The translations under genes and the position numbers were made by a program. The notes under the pieces are model-generated. The model did no database searches. It had not been told where the DNA came from and saw only the letters and a list, made by a program, of their open reading frames with translations. A DNA stretch of 53,805 nt from assembly GCF_000299415.1 (NCBI RefSeq), contig NZ_AMPG01000009.1, positions 1 to 53,805 on the forward strand, read 5' to 3'. This stretch comes from Candidatus Microthrix parvicella Bio17-1. GTDB lineage: Bacteria; Actinomycetota; Acidimicrobiia; Acidimicrobiales; Microtrichaceae. Shown piece by piece: positions 18,344-27,521 of this stretch (within the stretch, counting starts at the first letter, position 1; each line of letters opens with the position of its first letter).

Positions 18344-18682
18344 ATGCCCGACCCTCAAGAGCAAGACTGCACAACCATCCGGAAGCGACCAGAGACGCCG
18401 TCCGGCTCGAGTAATGCCGGGCCGGACCTTGAAGCGCTCGCCCGCTATTCGGCGAATAGGTCTGGTCTGGTTATCCGGCCAGGCTGGCATCGCATCGCAG
18501 GGTGGCTCGGGATTGGGCTTGGGCTCATCATCATGACGCTCAACGATGCCATGAGACTCGGCGACGACCTGAGGCTGTTGCCCTACGGCCACACGGAGGT
18601 GTACCTGCTCCTCGGCATCGCTGTCGCTGGCGCCTCGACTTGGTTTCTCGGGATGTTCGACCGGCAAACGGGCTACCGCTGA
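18344..18682 (+). CDS. Small membrane protein, function unknown
   Basis: A 112-residue protein with a charged N-terminus (about 50 residues) and two predicted membrane helices (WLGIGLGLIIMTLND and VYLLLGIAVAGASTWFLGMF). CAGGAG lies 5 nt before ATG and a BlaI-type operator lies just upstream, so I treat it as real. No known family is recognised. It precedes the permease gene by 118 bp and could share its transcript. Confidence 0.65.
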   Translation: MPDPQEQDCTTIRKRPETPSGSSNAGPDLEALARYSANRSGLVIRPGWHRIAGWLGIGLGLIIMTLNDAMRLGDDLRLLPYGHTEVYLLLGIAVAGASTWFLGMFDRQTGYR

Positions 18683-18800
18683 CCCTGGCGAGCGGCGGTG
18701 GGCTCGGCCAGTCGTTCTTGAGTCCATGCCCTCCCGTCGGACCATCCTTCCCAACAGGTGCCAGGGCGACGCTCTCAGAATCTGACGAACAAGAGGAACC

Positions 18801-20150
18801 ATGACGGGTCATGATGAAGGCAACAGCGATCGCCAGGCACCTGATGACGTTCCCGGCTCTCTGACGCTTTCAGGTGCCGTCGCGTTAGGCACCGGCGTGA
18901 TGATCGGCGCCGGGATCTTTGCTATCACTGGCCAGACAGCACAGCTGGCGGGCGACCTGTTTCCGCTGGCGTTTCTTGCCGCTGCCATGGTCGCTGCCGC
19001 GAGCGCCTACACCTACGTGAAACTGTCGAATGCCTTCCCGTCATCGGGCGGGGTCGCGATGTTCCTGCACGAGCAGTACGGACCGGGCACAACGACCGGT
19101 GTGTTCGCGATCTTCATGTACGTGTCGATGGTGATCAACGAGAGCTTGGTTGCCCGCACCTTCGGCACCTACGTGCTGCAGATCGTCGATCTTGAACCTG
19201 CAGGGTTCTGGGTGCCCACGCTCGCCGTGGGCCTCCTGGCGGTTGCTTTCGTCGTCAACATCGCAGGGAACGCCGCCATGCAGAGTACGCAACGCGTCAT
19301 GGCGGCGATCAAGATCGTTGGGTTGGGAGCCTTCGCCATTGCGGGACTCTGGTTTGCTGAGGCAGCGAACTTCACGAACGGTTCTGCTGCCCAGGTCGAC
19401 CCTTCCATCGAGGGGTTCCTTGCAGCGGTCGCGTTGGCCATCCTGGCGTACAAGGGGTTCACGACGATCACCAACAGCGGAGGTGAGATCAAGGACCCTC
19501 ACCGAAACACGGGCAGAGCAATCGTCATCGCCCTTGCGATCTGCGCCGTCGTCTACCTCGCCATCGCCGCAGCAGTAGCGGGCAATCTCACCGTGCCCGA
19601 GATCCTCAAAGCTGAGGACTTCTCACTGGCTGAAGCTGCTCGTCCTGCGTTCGGTCAGGCGGGCGTGTGGTTCACATCTGTCCTGGCCGTGGTGGCGACC
19701 GCCTCGGGTGTCATGGCGAGCGTGTTCGCAGCGTCGCGGATGCTCGCCATGTTGACCCGCATGACACAAGTGCCTCACCGTCACTTCGGGATGTCAGGAT
19801 CGGTCCGCATGCACACCACCGTGTACACCGTCGTCTTCGCTATGGCGCTCGCTGCAGCATTCGACCTTCGCCGCATCGCAGCCCTCGGAGCGATCTACTA
19901 CCTCCTGATGGACATCGCAATCCACTGGGGTCTCCTCCGCCGCCTCAAGGAGAAAATTGAATTCAACCCTGCGATCGTGATGGCTGCAATCGGACTCGAC
20001 GTGGTGCTGCTCAGCGCGTTCGTATGGGTCAAAGCATCCACCGACACCCTCGGCATCATCGTCGCCGTCATCGGCATCGTCGTGATCGTCGCTGGCGAGC
20101 GATTGTTCATGCGCTCTCACACGAGACCCGATGGCACGATGGCCATGTGA
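18801..20150 (+). CDS. APC-superfamily amino acid permease
   Basis: A 449-residue transporter with about twelve membrane segments. The opening LSGAVALGTGVMIGAGIFAITGQ is the APC unwound-helix motif for substrate binding, and KGFTTITNSGGEIKDPHRNTGRAI is the second family landmark. The substrate is probably an amino acid or related amine but cannot be named from sequence. Start ATG 18801 has AGAGGA upstream. It ends head-on with the broken hydrolase gene. Confidence 0.88.
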   Translation: MTGHDEGNSDRQAPDDVPGSLTLSGAVALGTGVMIGAGIFAITGQTAQLAGDLFPLAFLAAAMVAAASAYTYVKLSNAFPSSGGVAMFLHEQYGPGTTTGVFAIFMYVSMVINESLVARTFGTYVLQIVDLEPAGFWVPTLAVGLLAVAFVVNIAGNAAMQSTQRVMAAIKIVGLGAFAIAGLWFAEAANFTNGSAAQVDPSIEGFLAAVALAILAYKGFTTITNSGGEIKDPHRNTGRAIVIALAICAVVYLAIAAAVAGNLTVPEILKAEDFSLAEAARPAFGQAGVWFTSVLAVVATASGVMASVFAASRMLAMLTRMTQVPHRHFGMSGSVRMHTTVYTVVFAMALAAAFDLRRIAALGAIYYLLMDIAIHWGLLRRLKEKIEFNPAIVMAAIGLDVVLLSAFVWVKASTDTLGIIVAVIGIVVIVAGERLFMRSHTRPDGTMAM

Positions 20151-20971
20151 GCTGAACCGCATGGCCGCTGCCAAGGCCGCTGGTGGTCAGGCTCGGGATC
20201 TGGGTCAGGGAGCGTTCCGCAACTGCTCCAGGCACCGGCCGGCATGAGTCGTGGGTAGGTGCTGCCGCCCAACCGGCCAGCGTTCGGTGTCGGCAGTTCA
20301 ACTGGCAGGCCCACTCCGCTGCGCGGGTATTGCCGGCAAAGAGGCGAGCCATCGCTCCCATGGATGCAAGCTCAGCCTCGACGCCGGCAGCGTTCCAGCA
20401 CACCGGCGCGCCCCAGCCCACGATTCGACGGATCTGGCCGCCTCGCCGGGCAGCCCACCGGAGCGCAAGCGCACAGCCCATCGAGTGCGCACCCACAACC
20501 ACCGGTCGATCTCCCACACCCAACTCGTCCAACAGGTGGTCGAGGGCGTCGAGGTGACGCTCTGCGCTGAAGTCCCTCAGCGATTCGTCAAGCGAGCGCC
20601 CGAACCCGAGAAGGTCGGGAACAATGAGTGTGCCGTCGTTGGCCAGCGGGTCGAACTCGGCCCCAAACGTCGCCTGTGGCAACCAGCCCATGCAACAGCA
20701 CAAACGTGGTGTCACCAACTCCACCAGTTCGGGCGTACATGCCGTCGATAGTGCGGCCGCCCAGTTGAGGTGTGCTCCACCGGCGCACAACATCCGAGCG
20801 TCGGTGCCGCAAGGTCCACCAAAGCGGCCCCAAGGAGATGGGGACGGCTACCGCGACTCGATTCCTGGTGCCGACCGTCCCGCTTGGAGCTGCTGCCCCG
20901 CGGCCGTGCCACCACTGGCTAGGAAGCGGGCATCGCAACAGACGCAACACTTGAGGGTCGACACTCCGCAC
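20107..20971 (-). pseudogene. Alpha/beta-hydrolase gene with frameshifts
   Basis: Two overlapping minus-strand frames encode successive parts of one alpha/beta hydrolase. Frame one (from about 20971) runs through FVLLHGLVATGDVWG, which carries the oxyanion HG motif. A shift near 20660 continues in frame two with EFDPLANDGTLIVPDLLGFGRS and the nucleophile elbow VVGAHSMGCALALRW. A second change of frame near 20300 (RTLAGWAAA) loses the C-terminal part with the catalytic His. At least two frame changes mean an inactive gene, or sequencing error at two places. The substrate is unknown. Confidence 0.7.
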
Positions 20972-21112
20972 CCTTCAGCTTGCCTATGCCCGGTGACGAG
21001 CAGTAGCGACAGTGTGTCGCACAATGCCCCCTTTGCACCTGCCAGGCTGAACCGCATGCCCTGGCCGCCGACCCAACACAAATGCACGATCATGAGCCAA
21101 CCCTGCGCACGT

Positions 21113-21129
21113 TACGACATACTGTAGTA
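21113..21129. promoter_or_regulatory. BlaI-type operator upstream of the cytochrome c gene
   Basis: TACGACATACTGTAGTA, a 7-3-7 inverted repeat, 51 bp before the start taken for the cytochrome c gene. Confidence 0.7.
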
Positions 21130-21179
21130 ACGATGAGTTCTCAGCACGTCAGTTCACCCGCAGAGCCACCACCACCTTC

Positions 21180-21638
21180 ATGGGTCCGCTCATGCCGGTA
21201 GCACAAGGGAGGGGCGCCGACGGGCCATCATGGCTCTCGAGACGAGGAATGCCCAAGTGGTTGGGCGCAACCCTGCTTGGCGTTCCGTTCGTCGTAGCGC
21301 TCATTGCGTTGGGCTCATGTGGGTCAGACGGCGAGCCTGTGGTTGAACCGTCGTCTGCAGCCGCGAAATCCGGCGAGGCGGTCTACGCCAACTCGTGCGC
21401 TGCGTGCCACGGACTCGACCTCGAGGGCACCGACAAGGGCCCCTCCCACCTCTCGGTCGTGTACGAACCCGGGCACCACGGCGACGACGCGTTCCGATCG
21501 GCCATCGCCAACGGTGCGCCCCAACACCACTGGAACTTCGGCGATATGCCGCCCGTTGAAGGGCTCTCGGCTGGCCAGGTCGACGATGTCATTGCCTACA
21601 TCAGAGGCGAGCAGGAGCGGCGCGGCCTCCAAAACTAA
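21180..21638 (+). CDS. Exported c-type cytochrome, probable lipoprotein
   Basis: A 152-residue protein with a hydrophobic segment ending in a lipobox-like ALGSC, then one heme-c site CAACH and an axial Met in NFGDMPPVEGLS. The fold is that of small class I cytochromes c. ATG at 21180 or 21192 could be the start. It should carry electrons outside the membrane. The TlpA/CcdA operon, which can keep apocytochrome cysteines reduced, shares the same operator type, so joint control makes sense. The CopC-CopD fusion follows 79 bp later. Confidence 0.85.
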   Translation: MGPLMPVAQGRGADGPSWLSRRGMPKWLGATLLGVPFVVALIALGSCGSDGEPVVEPSSAAAKSGEAVYANSCAACHGLDLEGTDKGPSHLSVVYEPGHHGDDAFRSAIANGAPQHHWNFGDMPPVEGLSAGQVDDVIAYIRGEQERRGLQN

Positions 21639-21717
21639 GAAGCCATGTATCACGGCTTCGCCGATACACGACCAAACGACCCCAAGATCAACCCCCTTAC
21701 CCTCCCCCCCCGACCAC

Positions 21718-23115
21718 ATGAGATCACTCCACCGAGCAGCAGTCATCCTCGGCCTCCTAGTTGGGGCTGCGCTGATGTTCGCGGCACCAGCGGGCGCACA
21801 TACCGGGTTTGAATCGTCCGATCCTGCCGACGGCACCTCGCTTGGCGAACCGGTCGGAGAGGTCAACATCACGTTCTCCGGTCCGGCCGAGCCCGCCGGT
21901 GATGGCTTCCAGGTGTTGGACGGGTCGGGTGACGTTCGCGCACCCTCCTCGTCGACGAGCGAGCCAATGACAGAAACGACAGCGGCTCCCGCAGACGGCA
22001 CCACCGAACCGCCCACGCAGGCGGCCGACGAGGGCGAGGTGGCACAGTCCTCTCAGCTGGAGGGGTTCCTTGAATCCGAGGGTCAATCCACCACAGCGAC
22101 GCAACGGCTGGCCGACTTCGGCCGAATCGTCGGCGTGCTCGGCGTACTCATCGGGCTTGGGGCGTTGGCCTTTGCCGCATGGGTGCTTCGCGGCGAACGG
22201 ACCGACACTGCTCTCGTATTGAGCTGGGTGCGTCGGGGTGGCATTGCCATCACGTTGGGGGTGTTGATCGAGATCGCAGCCCAGGCCAATCTGGAGGCGG
22301 CAGGTGCGTGGGGCGACACGCTGACCGGTTCGAGCCTCGGCGCAGCGCTGACCAGCTCGTTCGGAATCGCCGCCCTCCTCCGGATCGCAGGCGGTGGAGC
22401 CTTGCTCATCGGAACCCGCATGATCACCACCCGAGCGCGGGACGGCGAGATGGGCTCCGTCCCAGTCGTCGGCCTGCAACGAGAGCTGGTGTCCGCTGGA
22501 ACCGATCAGGGTGCGCCACCCGATGCACCTCCAGCGCCGGTAGCGGCTTCGGCCGACCGTGTGTGGCAACCCGTGCCAGGATCGAGTGTTGCGCTGACCG
22601 GCGTAGCGCTCATTCTGATGGCGCACGTTTTTGCGGGCCACACGGTGACCGAGGGGTTCCGGCCGCTGACCGGGCTACTCGACATCGTCCACGTCGCAGC
22701 CGGGTCGGTCTGGGCCGGTGGCCTCGTGATGCTGATCGCCGTCAGTTGGAATCGCTACCAGGACGACCGAGACCTGCGCACCGAGGAACTCGCCATCCGG
22801 TTCTCGTTCGTAGCAGCGGTTGCACTGGCTGCGGTCACCATCGCTGGCGTGGTCGTAGCCGTCATCATCCTCGATTCGGTGTCGGAGTTGTCTTCCACGC
22901 CCTGGGGACGGCTGCTCGTAGCCAAAGTGCTGGTGGCAGGCGCCGCGATCTCGGCAGGTGCCTACAACCATCGTTTCCTCGTGTCCGAAATGACCGCCCA
23001 TCCAGGCGATGAGGGTCTCATCGCCTGCTTCAGGTCTGTTGTGGCCATCGAGCCAGCACTGCTCCTGATCGTGGGGATCGTCACAGCATTCCTGACCGGA
23101 GCATCGTCGTCATAG
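21718..23115 (+). CDS. CopC-CopD fusion copper protein
   Basis: A 466-residue protein. The signal peptide ends before AHTGFESSDPADGTSL, the start of a CopC-like copper-binding domain whose N-terminal His would be a ligand. That domain is short (about 65 residues), and a Thr/Glu/Ala-rich linker follows. The rest is a CopD-like membrane domain of about eight helices with the conserved ALILMAHVFAGHTV and LLDIVHVAAGSVWAGGLVML histidines. Such fusions are thought to take up copper for cuproenzymes. ATG 21718 starts the signal peptide; the longer frame upstream overlaps the cytochrome gene and is not coding. Confidence 0.82.
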   Translation: MRSLHRAAVILGLLVGAALMFAAPAGAHTGFESSDPADGTSLGEPVGEVNITFSGPAEPAGDGFQVLDGSGDVRAPSSSTSEPMTETTAAPADGTTEPPTQAADEGEVAQSSQLEGFLESEGQSTTATQRLADFGRIVGVLGVLIGLGALAFAAWVLRGERTDTALVLSWVRRGGIAITLGVLIEIAAQANLEAAGAWGDTLTGSSLGAALTSSFGIAALLRIAGGGALLIGTRMITTRARDGEMGSVPVVGLQRELVSAGTDQGAPPDAPPAPVAASADRVWQPVPGSSVALTGVALILMAHVFAGHTVTEGFRPLTGLLDIVHVAAGSVWAGGLVMLIAVSWNRYQDDRDLRTEELAIRFSFVAAVALAAVTIAGVVVAVIILDSVSELSSTPWGRLLVAKVLVAGAAISAGAYNHRFLVSEMTAHPGDEGLIACFRSVVAIEPALLLIVGIVTAFLTGASSS

Positions 23116-23221
23116 CCGCCATGCTCAGCCCCTCAACGCTGCACCACCATCGCCGACTCAAGAGCGACCGGAATCGGTACCGAAAGCGGATCTGGTCGAT
23201 CATCCACTATCGGAGGACACC

Positions 23222-23692
23222 ATGAGCCAGGCATCAGCACATGGGTCCAAGCCCAAAAACCGTTCACATCTTGGCGAGATGCGAGCCAGCCTCGGTACCA
23301 CCGACGCCAACCCTTGGATCACCCGCCTCTCACTCGCGGGCCTGATCACCGCAGCCCTCCTGGCGGTAGTCGGAGGTATGCCGTTCGACCTCCCGATGCC
23401 GACCCACGGGATCGGATTGGTGACGCCAACCTGTGGACTGACGCGCGGGTCAATCGCTCTCGTCAGAGGCGACGCAGCGCTGGCCTGGCGCTATAACCCT
23501 GTGAGCCTCGCCGTGATTGCCTTCGGCGCCTTTGGCTTGGCGCGGGCGACGGTCGGGATCACCACCAAACGCTGGCTCAACCTGTCGCTTCGCCTCACCA
23601 CGACAGCATGGATCGTTCTCGGTGTCTTGTTCGTCGCCCTGTGGGTCTACCAGCAGGGCAACGCTGACTTCGTGATGAACGCCCGTGGGTAA
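23222..23692 (+). CDS. DUF2752-family membrane protein
   Basis: A 156-residue membrane protein. The family signature CGLTRGSIALVRGDAALAWRYNPV lies between two hydrophobic segments, with another helix at the C-terminus. DUF2752 proteins have no agreed function. ATG 23222 has CGGAGG 6 nt upstream. It is the last intact gene of the copper/redox region, just before the IS-rich stretch. Confidence 0.75.
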   Translation: MSQASAHGSKPKNRSHLGEMRASLGTTDANPWITRLSLAGLITAALLAVVGGMPFDLPMPTHGIGLVTPTCGLTRGSIALVRGDAALAWRYNPVSLAVIAFGAFGLARATVGITTKRWLNLSLRLTTTAWIVLGVLFVALWVYQQGNADFVMNARG

Positions 23693-23704
23693 TCTCGCTC
23701 GGGA

Positions 23705-23872
23705 CTGCGATCAGCGTTAGGCCTGCCGTCGGCCGAGGACAGCGCGCCGCTGGACGAGCAACCCGCTGCACCAGCCAGGCCGACGCAACGCTACGGACTC
23801 TCCACGACCATTGAGACCCAGCGGCGCCTTCAGAACTATCAGGTCCTGTTCATCTTCGACCCACGTCGCTAA
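23705..23872 (+). pseudogene. Unrecognised coding remnant
   Basis: A frame without a good start reads SALGLPSAEDSAPLDEQ, then a Pro/Ala stretch, and ends ETQRRLQNYQVLFIFDPRR-stop. Composition is protein-like and the end is natural, but the front is missing. I do not recognise it; it may be the C-terminus of a gene cut when the IS3 remnant arrived. Confidence 0.3.
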
Positions 23873-23969
23873 ACCCCCACGCCGGTAACCACCAACCACT
23901 GTGCCGCCCTACGGTCGTTATGAGGGAGAATAGGTGTTGCCGGGAGAGACACTCCCAGGAGGAAGCATT

Positions 23970-24353
23970 ATGGCAACAGAATCGACTCGTGTTGATGTGA
24001 GGTCCCGCCGGTCGTGGCCGGTGGCAGAGAAGGAGAGGATTGTGGCGGCCTATCGGGCTGCTGACACCCCGACCGGGCGGGGTGAGGTGATGCGCCGTGA
24101 GGGTGTGTATCAGTCGTTGGTGTGGCGGTGGGGCCAACAGATCGACGCCGGCACGTTGGGCACCAAACGTCCTGGCCCGAAAGCGACGGGGAAGGACAAG
24201 GCGAAGATCCGGGTGCGGGAACTCGAAGCGCAGCTGGAGCGGGCCAAGGACCGGAACCGCACCCTCGAGGAGCTGGTGGTGACCCAGGGAAAATGCTTGG
24301 CGCTGCACGTCGACGTGAGTGTCCACGGCAGCGCGAACTCCCCGAAGTTCTAG
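23970..24353 (+). CDS. IS3-family OrfA
   Basis: A 127-residue helix-turn-helix protein with a trailing leucine-zipper-like helix (KIRVRELEAQLERAKDRNRTLEE). ATG 23970 has AGGAGG upstream. It is the DNA-binding partner of an OrfAB transposase; without the catalytic half it cannot move the element. Confidence 0.65.
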   Translation: MATESTRVDVRSRRSWPVAEKERIVAAYRAADTPTGRGEVMRREGVYQSLVWRWGQQIDAGTLGTKRPGPKATGKDKAKIRVRELEAQLERAKDRNRTLEELVVTQGKCLALHVDVSVHGSANSPKF

Positions 24354-24690
24354 TCACCAACATCGAAGGGTGGGCCGAGAGGGTCGGGGCCGAGTTGGCT
24401 GCGAAAGCGTTTGGTGTGGCCCCGAGAACGTGGCGTCACCACGCCCAGAAACAGCGGGGCGAACTGCCCGAGCGCCCATCGAGGGCGACCGGGAAACCCA
24501 GACGTCCGCACCCGGCGAAACTCACCGACGAGGAGGAACAGGAGGTGGTCGACACGTTGTGTTCGGAGGAGTTTGTGGATGTTGGTGTCGACGAGGTGTT
24601 CGTCACCATTCTCGATGACGGTATCTACTTGTGCTCACCGTCCACGATGCACCGGATCCTGAGGGATCGTGGCCTCAATGGGCAACGCCG
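24354..24690 (+). pseudogene. IS3-family OrfB, N-terminal remnant
   Basis: The frame following orfA encodes ERVGAELAAKAFGVAPRTW and then TILDDGIYLCSPSTMHRILR, the segment just ahead of the integrase core in many IS3-family OrfB proteins. Similarity stops near GQRRQG and no catalytic Asp or Glu motif follows. Truncated and inactive. Confidence 0.6.
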
Positions 24691-24789
24691 CCAAGGGAAC
24701 CCTGGGGTGCCCCGACACCCCGTACTCGTCGCAGTGTTCGATGATGAACGGATCGCGATACCCAGCTGACCACAACGATCCAACTGGAC

Positions 24790-25918
24790 GTGCCGAGAAG
24801 TCATCCTCCCCGTGATGATCTCCCACAGGTCGTGATCGGCATGGCCGTCACGAGGACGGGGATCCCGATCCGGGTGTGGTCCTGGGCCGGGAACACCAAC
24901 GACCAGGCGCTGATCCGTGAGGTCAAAGACGACCTCGCGGACTGGCGGTTGGGGCACGTCATCTGGGTCGCGGACCGGGGGTTCTCCTCTGCTGAGAACC
25001 GGCGTTACCTCCAACGCGCGGGCGGGAACTACATCATCGGCGAGAAAATCGGGGGGAACACCGAAGCCGCCCTGGTGCTCGCACGGCCTGGCCGTTACCA
25101 CGAGATCCGACACAACATGCGGGTCAAAGAAGTCGTCAGCGACGACGGTGCCGCAAGGGACCGGTTCGTGATCTGTCACAACCCCGAACAAGCCGAACGC
25201 AACGAGCTCATCCGAACCCAACTCGTTGACCGGCTCCAAGAAGCGATTGACGGGACCGACCAAGCGACCCACGACGAACGCACAAAGCTGGCCACAGGGC
25301 TTCCCGGCGCGGTCCGCCGCTACCTCCACACCACCAAAACCGGGCTGTTGCGTGTCGGCAAGACAGCGATCCGCAACGAAGCCAAGCTCGACGGGAAATA
25401 CCTGTTACGCACAGCGGATCCGTCGCTGAGCATCGAGGACATCGCGCTCGGTTACAAACAGCTCCTCGAAGCCGAACGGGGCTGGCGCGACATGAAATCC
25501 ACGTTGGACCTCCGGCCCGTCTACCACCGGCTCGAAGACCGCATCCGACCCCATGTCATCTTGTGCTGGCTCGCCCTCCTCCACATCCGGATCATCGAGA
25601 CCCGCACCAACCAAACGTGGACCAACATCCGCCACCAGCTCGACCAGATGCACCTCGGCACGTTCACCGGAGCTGCGGGCACCATTCGGCGGCGCACCAC
25701 AACCAGCACCGCCCAACAGAAGATCCTGGCAGCGGTCGGCCTCAAAGAACCCGCCGCCTACACCAGCATCACACCCAACACCCCCACCTGAACCAGCCCG
25801 AACCGGGCCCCCCAGGCACCAAACCGCCTAGTGACACGGCTCCCGCACCGCCCAGAGCCGTTTTTCCGCGCCCACACAGGGATCCAGGCATCTAGCCGAC
25901 CCAGTCAGCTGCGGAACC
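24790..25918 (+). mobile_element. IS1634-type element, copy 2 (5'-deleted), after an IS481-type end
   Basis: Bases 24790-24805 carry TGCCGAGAAGTCATCC, the end of the IS481-like elements seen at 26496 and 36204. From about 24810 to 25918 the sequence follows the IS1634-type element of 6022-7973, including its terminal GTTCCGCAGCT at 25908-25918. Roughly the first half is gone; the junction is a fusion of two elements. Confidence 0.75.
24810..25791 (+). pseudogene. IS1634-family transposase, N-terminally deleted
   Basis: The frame encodes the second half of the transposase at 6163-7818 with few changes: VVIGMAVTRTGIPIRVW, VADRGFSSAENRRY (Asp) and LEAERGWRDMKSTL (Glu). The N-terminal ~220 residues with the first catalytic Asp are missing, so it is not functional. 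Confidence 0.85.
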
Positions 25919-25934
25919 CAGGCATTAGGCCGAA

Positions 25935-26249
25935 TCAGAATCCGAGGAGGTCTGCTATCAATTCCCGGATCTGTTGCAGGGCGACTGGCCCAACATTCCT
26001 AGCCGTCTGCTCGACGACTCGGTCGACGCTGATAGTCGTCGGGAGGTGGGCTTGGGCAGCCCCGACCTCGGCGATTTCGACTTCGCTGAGCCAGCCTCGT
26101 TGGTTGGTCGTGCAGGGCACGACAAGAATCGCGTGTTGCCTGAACGCCAAGACGTCGTCAGACGTGACGACGATGGCTGGCCTGATGAAACCCGGCTCTC
26201 CTCGAGCGGGGGTCCCGAAGTCACAGCGGAGGACGTCACCTGCTCGCAT
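25935..26249 (-). CDS. MazF/PemK-family endoribonuclease toxin
   Basis: A 104-residue toxin. MRAGDVLRCDFGTPARGEPG and RPAIVVTSDDVL form the typical first strands and loop, and VVPCTTNQ is the conserved Thr-containing strand of MazF RNases. ATG 26249 lies inside the last codons of the antitoxin gene (14-nt overlap), the usual coupling order. It would cut mRNA at short sequences when the antitoxin is lost. The pair sits between two IS copies, 17 bp after an IS1634-type end. Confidence 0.83.
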   Translation of the reverse strand: MRAGDVLRCDFGTPARGEPGFIRPAIVVTSDDVLAFRQHAILVVPCTTNQRGWLSEVEIAEVGAAQAHLPTTISVDRVVEQTARNVGPVALQQIRELIADLLGF

Positions 26250-26457
26250 CGGCCACGTCGTTCGCAGAAGCATTGAGCACCGTTACGTCGTCGGCATCAG
26301 GTGGAGCGCTGGCGAGTTGGGCACCCATGAGTCGGCGCCGCTCACGCCGGATCAACCTGTTGAGCTGCGCATCCAAGGTGAGGCCGTCACGATCGGCGAG
26401 CTGCCGTAACGCATCGCGAGTGCTGGTGGACACTTTGATGGTAGTGGGCCGAATCAT
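26236..26457 (-). CDS. Ribbon-helix-helix antitoxin of the MazF pair
   Basis: A 73-residue protein: TIKVSTSTRDALRQLADRDG is a ribbon-helix-helix DNA-binding start, followed by a charged C-terminal tail that should wrap the toxin. First gene of the pair. TATACTGCCTAGTAT, an imperfect palindrome, runs into the ATG, so the mRNA may be leaderless and the site may serve autorepression. Confidence 0.75.
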   Translation of the reverse strand: MIRPTTIKVSTSTRDALRQLADRDGLTLDAQLNRLIRRERRRLMGAQLASAPPDADDVTVLNASANDVADASR

Positions 26458-26516
26458 ACTAGGCAGTATACCGGACGGTCCCTCCTGGGTTTGCGTGCCG
26501 AGAAGTCATCCGCCCT

Positions 26517-27485
26517 TTGATCCTGAGGATTCTAGGTGGTCCTCGAGGTCGGTATCGTCGACGTCTCGTGGACCTGCTTCCCTCGCTCGCACGCCTCGTT
26601 CTCACCAGAATCGGCTGGGTCTTCGCCAACGGCGACTCCCGAGACGCCGAGATCCTTGCACTCCGACACCAGATCCTCGTGCTGCAACGCCAGATCGACC
26701 ACCCGAGATTCATCGAAACCGACCGCACGATCCTTGCACTCCTGAGCAGCACCACCGATCGCACGCGCCGGGCGACGACGTTCCTGATCGTCCGGCCCGA
26801 AACAGTGCTTCGATGGCACCGACGACTCGTTGCACGGCACTGGACCCAACCGCCCACACCAAAGACGGGACGCCCACCGATCGACCCCGAACTCCGGCGT
26901 CTGGTCATCCGCCTCGCCAACCAGAATCCCAATTGGGGGTACCGGCGTATCCACGGGGAACTCGCACGGCTCGGACACAAACTCGCCGCGTCGACCGTCT
27001 GGAAGATCCTCCGCGCCGCCGGGATCGACCCGACACGCGACCGGACAGGCCCATCGTGGTCAGAGTTCATCCATTCACAGTGGAAAGCCGTTCTCGCGAC
27101 CGACTTCGCATGTGTCGACACCGCGCTGCTTCGCCGATTCCATGTTCTGTTCGTCATCGAGGTCGCCACTCGGCGGGTGCATTTGGCAGGGATCACCACC
27201 ACCCCGACCAGCTCCTGGACCACCCAAGCCGCCCGCAACCTGACGATGAAGCTCGACGATAATCATCCGTTCAGATTCCTGATCCGAGACGGTGCAGGAC
27301 AATTCACCCGATCCTTCGACGCAGTCCTCGCCGGATCCACAATCACCGCAATCAGAACACCGCCACGGTCACCTCAAGCCAACGCATACGCCGAACGGTG
27401 GGTGCGCACGCTCCGTCACGAACTCCTCGACCGCACCATCATCTGGAACGAACACCAGCTCCGGTCCCTGCTCGAGGAATGGTGA
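26517..27485 (+). pseudogene. IS481-like integrase-core transposase, cut by IS3
   Basis: The frame holds the whole catalytic core: ATDFACVDTALL (Asp), LIRDGAGQFTRSF (Asp) and SPQANAYAERWVRTLRH (Glu). It loses its last residues where the IS3 starts, at codon GAA/TAC of RSLLEEY. The missing end (EHYNNHRP-like) resumes at 28754. Copy B at 36204 gives the uninterrupted comparison. The protein made today would lack about 60 residues. Confidence 0.85.
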
Positions 27486-27521
27486 GCCCCGCGTTTCTCG
27501 GACAGTGATCTGTGGCAGCCC

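Larger units (their letters stand above)
23900..24789 (+). mobile_element. IS3-family element remnant
   Basis: The possible left end TGTGCCGCCCTACGGTCGTT lies at about 23900, followed by orfA and only the N-terminal half of orfB. The catalytic half and right end are gone. From about 24690 to 24789 the sequence is unassigned, and at 24790 an IS481-type terminal motif begins. Confidence 0.6.
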
